From Bacteroides sp. (GTDB taxonomy: Bacteria > Bacteroidota > Bacteroidia > Bacteroidales > Bacteroidaceae): a stretch of DNA of 7,859 nucleotides. The stretch is from the NCBI GenBank assembly GCA_019412865.1, contig DXOJ01000276.1, forward strand, positions 1 through 7,859, written 5' to 3'. This document shows, in pieces, positions 1 to 5,806 of the stretch. The first letter of the stretch is position 1. Each line of letters starts with the position of its first letter. Position numbers and translations under genes: made by a program. Below the pieces are notes generated by a model. The model searched no databases. It was not told the DNA's origin and was given only the letters and a program-made list of their open reading frames with translations.

Positions 1-54
1 TTCACGTACGGTTCCGAGAGAGGCTGAGGGTGAAATTCCCTTGGTCTACTCGAC
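1..54 (+). mobile_element. 3' end of a group II intron (domain V 3' strand, domain VI, 3' splice site)
   Basis: Group II introns are self-splicing ribozymes and retroelements; only the last 54 bases are here. Bases 1-14 (TTCACGTACGGTTC) fit the 3' strand of domain V, whose 5' strand (GAGCCGT type) would lie just outside the window. Bases 16-51 fold as domain VI: 16-18 pair with 49-51, 19-21 with 45-47, and 24-30 with 38-44 (two G-U pairs), with loop 31-37. A48 is left as a single bulged A, the expected branch point. The intron end CTACTCGAC at 46-54 is typical of bacterial introns: it ends in AC, and A48 is the seventh base from the end. The intron is in the same sense as the host gene, so splicing could restore the message. 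Its reverse transcriptase and 5' end are not visible, so neither mobility nor splicing can be judged. Confidence 0.87.
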
Positions 55-1538
55 ACCGTTGGACTTCCTGCCGTTCCGCCATACAGTACATCAATCTTTT
101 CCTTGCCAATGCCGACAAGGTGAAATGGGCGAAAGACGAAGTGGTGGCGCAGATGTTCTGCGACCGTGAGAAAGCGGAAGCCTATGGCTTGCGTGCCATG
201 TATATGTATTACCTCCTCGAAGCCCATGCGGGCTATACCGAAGACGGTGTGTTGATGGGGGTGCCCATCCTGACCGAACCGGAAGCAGCCGGATCCAATT
301 TCAATGTGCCCCGCAGCACATTTGTAGATTGCATGAAGGCGTTGAAAGAAGACGCCCGGTTGGCACTCGAAGGATTGCCTTGGGAATATGGTGACGCAGC
401 GGAAATGCAACGCTTGTCTGCTAAATATGCAGGAGCAGACCAAGGCAAAGTCACCCGTGTGTTTGGCGCAAACTTTATCGGCCGTATGTCCGGAAAGGTG
501 GTGGAAGCGTTTGTGGCAAAAGCGGATTTGCTCGCTGCCAGTCCGGCATATAGTGACCAGTCAGGCGTTGATTGGAAAACGGCTGCTGCTAGTGCTGCAA
601 AGGTGCTGAATCATATCGGAGGGGTAGACGGTATGGATCCTACCGGATGGACATGGTATTGCAATGTAGATGATATTGAAAAACTTAGCCCAACCGAATC
701 ACCTGCTGAAATTCTGTGGCGTGGTGAACGTGCCAAATCCCTCTCGCTCGAAGAAGATAACTTCCCGCCCACACTCTACGGTAACGGACGTATCAACCCA
801 ACTCAAAATCTGGTGGATGCATTCCCGATGCTGAACGGTTATCCGGTGTCTCATCTGTCCGGCGAATATGATGAAAATCTTCCGTACGCCAACCGTGACC
901 CGCGCTTGGCAGCATACATTCTCTATAATGGTGGCAAGGCAGGCAATACGAATAAGGAAATCTTTACGGCAGCCGACGGAACTACCAATGATGCGCTGAA
1001 CAAGGTGGTAGGACGTTCTACCCGTACCGGATACTATCTGCGCAAACTGTTGCGTCAGGACATCAGCCTCGACCCGAATGCGAAAGCCGACCAGTATCAT
1101 TACACACCGCGCATCCGCTACACCGAGATATTCTTGGCGTATGCCGAAGCGGCAAATCAGGCGTACGGTCCGCAAAATAAGGGCGGCAACAGCTATTCTG
1201 CTTATGACGTGATGAAAAAGTTGCGCTCCCGTGCCGGCATTGGTCGCGACAATGGTGATGCTTACTTGGAATCCATCAAGAACGATCAGGCGAAGATGGC
1301 GGAACTTATCCGCAACGAACGTCGCATCGAACTTTGTTTCGAAGGTTTCCGTTTCTGGGATTTGCGCCGTTGGAAGAGCAATCTGACCGAAGCTGCCAAA
1401 GGGATGAATATCAGTGGAACCCGTTATACTCCGATGGAGGTAGACAAACGCTCGTTCAGTGAGTATATGTATTACGGTCCTATTCCTTATTCGGAAGTTC
1501 TTAAGTATGACGAACTGAAACAGAATCAGGGTTGGTAA
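55..1538 (+). CDS. SusD-family outer-membrane glycan-binding protein, 3' exon (partial, intron-interrupted)
   Basis: SusD-like proteins are surface lipoproteins that bind glycan and act as the lid of a SusC TonB-dependent transporter. The exon encodes about 493 residues; the signal peptide and first helices, probably over 100 residues, lie upstream of the intron. Family landmarks appear in order: RSAIQYINLFL, YGLRAMYMYYLLEAHAGY, KADLLAASPAYS, a NPTQNLVDAFPMLNGYPV then ANRDPRL stretch, RIRYTEIFLAYAEAANQ, ERRIELCFEGFRFWDLRRW, and the classic C-terminus PIPYSEV...QNQGW. The frame stays open back through the intron to a GTG at base 30, but those residues are intron sequence. The first complete exon codon is CGT at 57-59, so the insertion is in phase 1 (one base of the codon comes from the upstream exon). 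The gene lies 23 bases before the DUF1735 gene, in the position of xusD in known xylan clusters. The SusD call is near certain; the xylan ligand is inferred from the neighbours. Confidence 0.93.
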
Positions 1539-1561
1539 ACCGATAGTGTAAATTTAATAAA

Positions 1562-2650
1562 ATGCTAAAGCATACAATGATTATGAATAAGACAATAATG
1601 AAATGCATGGTCCTTGGCTTGTTGTTTGCCGGCTGTGAAAACGGAGACAAAGAATTCGACGATTACGAATATCAGACCATCAGTTTTGCTACTCAGACTC
1701 CTATACGCACCATCACATTGGGCGAAGATGTATATCCTACCGAACAAGACAATGAATATCGGATGCAGATCATCGCTACATTGGGCGGTGTGTGGTCAAA
1801 CCGCAAAGAGCGCACAGCACAGATTGTTATCGATGAAAGTTTGTGTACCAATGCTTATTTCGACAATGGCAAGCCGATACTTCCTATGCCTAAGGAATAT
1901 TATACTTATTCTTCGGAACAGGTGGTATTTCCCAAAGGAGACATTTATGGACGTATGGACATACAGTTGACCGATGCTTTCTTCAATGATCCTCTCACGC
2001 CCGAACTCACCTATGTCATTCCGGTACGGTTAGCACAGGCTGCAGACTCTATCTTGGCGGGCAAACCTAAAGTTGAGTCTCCCAATCGCTTGAATGTGGC
2101 AGACTGGGACGTGCTTCCCAAAGACTATGCGCTTTATGGGGTGACCTACAAAAACAAGTATGAGGGCGTTTGGTTGAGTCGTGGCACAGACCAGCTCGAC
2201 ATCAATGGCAACACTTCTACGCTCAACCGTAACCCGCAGAATATAGAGAAAGCAGACCAACGTACATTAGGAACTATTGCCCTCAACAAAGTGCGTTATC
2301 CTCTTTCGCTTTCGGTGGATGTGGTGAATGAGAAAGGCGAATCTTCCAAGCAAACGTTGACAATGGACTTGGTGATAACGGTTGACGACAACGGCAATTG
2401 CTCCATCACTACCGACACACCGGGGGCTCAGGCAAGCGGTTCGGGCAAGTGGACCTATCATGGTGCCAAGAAAGCGTGGGGCGACAAAGACCGCGACCTG
2501 TTCGAACTGACCTATGAAGTGACTTATGCGCCTTATGTGTTGAATGCTGTGACCGGTGAAACGGGCACTGCCAAATGTAGCAGCACGGACGCGCTGGTGT
2601 CACGCGACAGACAGAGCAAATTTGAAACTTTTAACGTGAAGTTGAAGTGA
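1562..2650 (+). CDS. DUF1735-type surface lipoprotein, likely accessory glycan-binding protein (XusE-like position)
   Basis: This 362-residue protein has a lipoprotein signal ending in LLFAGC (Cys25 from the ATG at 1562). The acidic residues after the Cys (ENGDKEFDD) resemble the Bacteroidetes signal for surface export of lipoproteins. Residues about 37-165 look like the DUF1735 (BT_3987-like N-terminal) beta-sandwich. Residues about 178-362 form a second beta-rich region of the type often paired with DUF1735, with a YEGVWLSRG segment and a GSGKW...DLFELTYEVTY segment near the end. It has no catalytic motif. Its place directly after susD and before GH10 matches xusE, and such proteins are generally taken to be surface glycan-binding proteins; binding of xylan is inference. 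In-frame ATGs at 1577 and 1583 are also possible; 1583 gives a compact 18-residue signal (MNKTIMKCMVLGLLFAGC). The 1562 ATG is kept because an A/T-rich tract (AATTTAATAAA) abuts it. Confidence 0.85.
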   Translation: MLKHTMIMNKTIMKCMVLGLLFAGCENGDKEFDDYEYQTISFATQTPIRTITLGEDVYPTEQDNEYRMQIIATLGGVWSNRKERTAQIVIDESLCTNAYFDNGKPILPMPKEYYTYSSEQVVFPKGDIYGRMDIQLTDAFFNDPLTPELTYVIPVRLAQAADSILAGKPKVESPNRLNVADWDVLPKDYALYGVTYKNKYEGVWLSRGTDQLDINGNTSTLNRNPQNIEKADQRTLGTIALNKVRYPLSLSVDVVNEKGESSKQTLTMDLVITVDDNGNCSITTDTPGAQASGSGKWTYHGAKKAWGDKDRDLFELTYEVTYAPYVLNAVTGETGTAKCSSTDALVSRDRQSKFETFNVKLK

Positions 2651-2680
2651 ACCGCAATCTAAACAATTTAAGAAAACTAC

Positions 2681-4945
2681 ATGAAGATGAATAGAAAAAA
2701 TAATATGGTATGGGGCACGCTGGTAGCAGCTTTGCTGGCTTCTTGCGTGGATACCGAGATTGCCGATGTCACGGTGACAAAACCGGAGTCGATAGCGCAA
2801 TACGAGTATCTGAATGATTATGCCCCGCTGAAATCGTACATAGACCGTGCAGCTAATCCCGATTTTAAATTGGGATTAGCGTTGGCAGCCAACGAATTTA
2901 TCGAAGTAGGATTGGTATTTCGTTTAGCGGAAGCCAACTTCGACGAAGTGACCGCAGGCAATGCGATGAAATATGCTTCGTGTGTGAACGATAAAGGGGA
3001 GATGAATTTCGAAACTGTGGATAAATTTGTCACTGCCGCCCAAGCTGCCGGAATTACTATATATGGACATACATTGGCTTGGCATGCACAGCAGAATAAT
3101 AAGTATTTGAATTCTTTGATTAAAGACAAAGAATTGCCGCCCTCTGTAGGAGAAGGAAATTGTTTGCATATCAATACTTCTGAAGCGAAGGCGAATCCAT
3201 GGGATTGGCAAAATTACTATGATTTGGAATCTCCTCTTTTACAAGGGAAATCTTATGTATTCTCTATGAGAACCAAGGCTTCATCAGCTGTGACATTTCC
3301 GCTTTGGATAGAAACACCGAATGCTGGTAATACACATTATGGCATACCACAGATTTCAGCAGGAACTACATGGAGCACAATAAGCATTGAATTTACACCT
3401 AATAGTGATTGTTCTCGTTTGTTATTCAATTTCGGACAGTTTGGAGGAGATCTTTGGTTTGATGACATGGTGCTGGTTGAAAAAGGTTCTGAGCAAAATA
3501 TGATAAAGAACGGAACTTTTGAAGAAGGAAATCTGCCTTCTAATTGGTCTAAACCAAGTTGGCATGCGCATTCTTATTCAATTATACCTACACCGGGAGA
3601 TGCGGCAGTAGAGATTTTAACTGACATCATTACTAATGGTGATGCGCAAGGCAGTGAAACTACCAATTTTGTTTCTACTCATGTGGGAGGAGCTAATGCT
3701 GCTTGCGATATTGTTGATGGAGTAGGTAAAGACGGTAGTCGTGCTTTCGTTGTTACTTCTGCTGGTGGAGGAACAAACAGTTGGGATACTCAATTCTTTT
3801 TGTATGCTGACCGTCCGTTGGTGGAAAATGATGTTGTACGTATCTCTTTCGATTATCGTGCAGATACACCCAATAATTCTGAGTCTCAGGCTCATGCTGC
3901 CCCTGGAGCTTATATTCATTATGATGGTGGGTGTGCTGTTAGTTTCACTACGGAATGGCAACACTTTGAAAAAACTATTACTATTAACACTACCCTTTCT
4001 CCTGAGGGAAACATGCAGACTTTTGCATGGAACTTGGATGTAGGCGCGCCCAATACACCTGCTAATAAATATTATTTTGATAATATCAAATTGCAAATAG
4101 TTACTAAAGGTAACACTATTCCTCTTACTCCCGAAGAGAAAAAAGAAGCGCTTACTCGGGCAATGAACAATTGGATTGAAGGAATGATGAAAGCTACTGG
4201 TGGTTACGTGACTACTTGGGATGTAGTGAACGAAGCTATTTCAGGTGGTGGCAACGACGGTGAAGGTTTCTATGTCTTGCAATCTGCATCTAATGCCGGT
4301 GCTGACGCTGCCAATAATTTCTACTGGCAAGATTACTTGGGTAGTGAAGATTATGTTCGTATTGTTGTAGCTGCCGCCCGTAAATATTATGCAGAAAACG
4401 GTGGTGTTAAACCTCTCAAACTTTTCATCAACGATTACAATCTGGAATCCACTTGGGATAACAATCAGAAAGCCAAGAGCTTGGTACACTGGATAGAGAA
4501 GTGGGAATCTGACGGTGTGACAAAGATTGACGGTATCGGTACACAGATGCACGTGGCTTATCGCGCCAATGCTGCTGACCAGCAGAAGCAAGAAGAACAT
4601 GTAGTGAAAATGTTTGAAATCTTAGCCAAGAGTGGCAAACTCGTGAAAGTATCTGAGCTGGATATGGGATATGTGGATGAAAGCGGCACTACGGTGTTGA
4701 CAAAGGATATGACAGAAGAACAACATAAAGCGATGGCTGAATATTATAAGTTTATCGTGAAGAAATACTTCGAGATTATTCCTGTGGCACAGCAATACGG
4801 CATCACGCAGTGGTGTGCTACCGATGCTCCCGGTGCCCCCGGTGATTCTAACTGGCGTGGCGGTGAACCTGTAGGTTTATGGGATTCCAACTACAACCGT
4901 AAGCATACTTATGCCGGTTTTGCTGACGGATTGGCTGGTAAATAA
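2681..4945 (+). CDS. GH10 endo-beta-1,4-xylanase lipoprotein with CBM-like modules inserted in the catalytic domain
   Basis: This 754-residue lipoprotein (lipobox LLASC, Cys22) cuts beta-1,4-xylan, probably on the cell surface. The GH10 barrel begins at about residue 45 and includes GHTLAWHAQ with W134, H135 and Q137. It is then interrupted at about 145-480 and resumes at TPEEKKEALTRAMNNW. The second half carries the acid/base Glu518 in TTWDVVNEA, the nucleophile Glu659 in KVSELDMGY, and the C-terminal QWCATDAPGAP...GLWD segment. All key GH10 residues are present, so the enzyme looks active. The insert resembles two CBM4/9-type beta-sandwich modules, as in Xyn10C-like enzymes of gut Bacteroidales (Prevotella bryantii Xyn10C, Bacteroides xylan PULs). 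The gene starts 30 bases after the DUF1735 stop, suggesting one transcript, and is followed by a terminator. The first CBM lacks its usual N-terminal strand, and the insert is A/T-richer than the barrel. ATG 2687 is an alternative start. The GH10 call is secure. Confidence 0.96.
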   Translation: MKMNRKNNMVWGTLVAALLASCVDTEIADVTVTKPESIAQYEYLNDYAPLKSYIDRAANPDFKLGLALAANEFIEVGLVFRLAEANFDEVTAGNAMKYASCVNDKGEMNFETVDKFVTAAQAAGITIYGHTLAWHAQQNNKYLNSLIKDKELPPSVGEGNCLHINTSEAKANPWDWQNYYDLESPLLQGKSYVFSMRTKASSAVTFPLWIETPNAGNTHYGIPQISAGTTWSTISIEFTPNSDCSRLLFNFGQFGGDLWFDDMVLVEKGSEQNMIKNGTFEEGNLPSNWSKPSWHAHSYSIIPTPGDAAVEILTDIITNGDAQGSETTNFVSTHVGGANAACDIVDGVGKDGSRAFVVTSAGGGTNSWDTQFFLYADRPLVENDVVRISFDYRADTPNNSESQAHAAPGAYIHYDGGCAVSFTTEWQHFEKTITINTTLSPEGNMQTFAWNLDVGAPNTPANKYYFDNIKLQIVTKGNTIPLTPEEKKEALTRAMNNWIEGMMKATGGYVTTWDVVNEAISGGGNDGEGFYVLQSASNAGADAANNFYWQDYLGSEDYVRIVVAAARKYYAENGGVKPLKLFINDYNLESTWDNNQKAKSLVHWIEKWESDGVTKIDGIGTQMHVAYRANAADQQKQEEHVVKMFEILAKSGKLVKVSELDMGYVDESGTTVLTKDMTEEQHKAMAEYYKFIVKKYFEIIPVAQQYGITQWCATDAPGAPGDSNWRGGEPVGLWDSNYNRKHTYAGFADGLAGK
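2852..2880 (+). repeat. Near-perfect inverted repeat inside the GH10 coding sequence
   Basis: GCTAATCCC (2852-2860) and GGGATTAGC (2872-2880) are perfect reverse complements. The 11 bases between them extend the stem: G2861-T2871 wobble, then A2862-T2870, T2863-A2869 and T2864-A2868, leaving a 3-base loop. This gives about 13 paired positions, starting 171 bases into the gene. The bases encode part of the linker and first barrel segment (ANPDFKLGL). No T-tract follows, so it is not a standard terminator. Function is unknown. Confidence 0.7.
3113..4120 (+). other. Inserted carbohydrate-binding cassette (two CBM4/9-like modules) within GH10
   Basis: These codons encode residues about 145-480 of the xylanase, between the WHAQ segment and the acid/base segment. 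Module 1 (about 157-270) shows GEGNCLHI, ANPWDWQ, LQGKSYVFSMRTKASS and LWFDDMVLVEKG, the order expected of the middle and end of a CBM4/9 fold. Next comes NMIKNGTFEEGNLPSNW (273-289), which looks like an N-terminal CBM strand. Module 2 (about 315-475) has NGDAQGSE, SWDTQFFL, ENDVVRISFDYRA and KYYFDNIKLQIV. The aromatic and amide residues in DWQ and WDTQ are the kind that contact xylan in related modules; this role is inferred by family resemblance. Confidence 0.72.
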
Positions 4946-4960
4946 TAGAGATTGATAAGA

Positions 4961-5005
4961 AAAGGCAGCGGGGCATATAACATGAATCCGCTGCCTTTAT
5001 TGTTT
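4961..5005 (+). terminator. Rho-independent-type terminator after GH10
   Basis: AAAGGCAGCGG (4961-4971) and CCGCTGCCTTT (4988-4998) form a perfect 11-bp stem with a 16-base loop, followed by the T-rich run ATTGTTT. It begins 15 bases after the GH10 stop codon, closing the susD-DUF1735-GH10 transcript. The A-tract on the left arm means it could also work in reverse, but no convergent gene is present. The T-run is interrupted, so some read-through into the next genes is possible. Confidence 0.82.
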
Positions 5006-5024
5006 CAATAAAAGTCGGATAATA

Positions 5025-5762
5025 ATGAAAAACATATTATTTATTTTAAGTTTGATTATTTGGTGTAGCTGTAGTAATGAAATTCTGTTTGATATAGATA
5101 AAGTAGGAGATATAGTTACAAGGGCTGCAAATTCGGATAGTACATATTGTTTTGGGGCTTCAGATTCGGATGTAGTGGAGGACTTTGTTATTAGTCCGAA
5201 GGATGACTCACAACCTCTTAGTAGAACTTTATGTTCCTATGTAGAGGTTAATGGAACAAAAACATTATTGCAACCTGAAATAGTGAGTGGTCCTTCATGG
5301 TTGGATTATCTTATATGTTTTCAGTATTATGATATATATGTTCTATCGGTAGTAGCCCAGGACAATACTTCCTCTCTCAGAAGTGGAAAAATTGTATTGA
5401 AACAGCCGGGATCTAATAAAACATTAACAGTTGGTATTACTCAAAATGGAATTGATAATCGCATAATGATTTCAATGAAAGAACTGTATTCCAATCATCC
5501 TATTTTTACTGCCACGACAACTTATCCCGTAAAAAAAGATATAAGTTGCAGAATCCCATACGAAGCATACAATGATGGTGGAAAGTATGAGAGTAGTGCA
5601 TCAATCACTATTCCTAAAGGGGAAACGAAAGGAACTTACGAAATGGATTATAACGGCTCTCCGTTAGTTTTTTATCATGGTGATATAAAAGGCTATAAAT
5701 TGTATGAAGGAACTATCAGTGGTGACGGTATTTACAACTATAGTTTTTATCGCTATTGGTAG
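5025..5762 (+). CDS. Small lipoprotein with a BACON-like domain, function unknown
   Basis: The product is 245 residues long. A hydrophobic signal (MKNILFILSLIIWCSC) suggests a lipoprotein with Cys16; the Trp at -3 makes the lipobox atypical. Residues about 55-142 resemble a BACON domain (Bacteroidetes-associated, often next to glycan-active modules): SGPSWLDYL, AQDNTSSLRSGKIVL and a closing TVGITQNG. The remaining 100 residues look beta-rich, including SASITIPKGETKGTYEMDY, and match no family I can name. There is no catalytic motif. The gene begins 26 bases past the terminator core, lies 44 bases before GH5, and is clearly more A/T-rich than either neighbour, which may mean separate acquisition. 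A surface or glycan-binding accessory role is inferred from the BACON resemblance and context only. The first half is Cys-containing (residues 42 and 70), and whether these form a disulfide cannot be told. Confidence 0.75.
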   Translation: MKNILFILSLIIWCSCSNEILFDIDKVGDIVTRAANSDSTYCFGASDSDVVEDFVISPKDDSQPLSRTLCSYVEVNGTKTLLQPEIVSGPSWLDYLICFQYYDIYVLSVVAQDNTSSLRSGKIVLKQPGSNKTLTVGITQNGIDNRIMISMKELYSNHPIFTATTTYPVKKDISCRIPYEAYNDGGKYESSASITIPKGETKGTYEMDYNGSPLVFYHGDIKGYKLYEGTISGDGIYNYSFYRYW

Positions 5763-5806
5763 TATTGTTATTTTTGCAACAACTATTATGTAACATCAAC
5801 ATCATT

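Noticed and set aside
55..59. A T at position +5 of the 3' exon, as used in target recognition by some group II introns
   Set aside because: A single base is too little evidence, and the 5' exon binding sites needed to support it are outside the window.
699..1175. A 158-codon minus-strand frame inside susD
   Set aside because: It lies wholly under conserved SusD sequence and has no recognisable motif.
4999..5024. Possible promoter before the BACON-like lipoprotein gene
   Set aside because: The stretch is A/T-rich, but no clear Bacteroides -7 (TAnnTTTG) and -33 (TTTG) pair at proper spacing could be seen.
5764..5781. TTGTT/AACAA inverted repeat between the lipoprotein and GH5 genes
   Set aside because: It has only five mostly A-T pairs in an A/T-rich gap, which is expected by chance.
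5756..5806. Upstream ATG extending the GH5 protein by 17 residues
   Set aside because: It overlaps the end of the preceding gene, and the ATG at 5807 gives a standard lipoprotein signal peptide.
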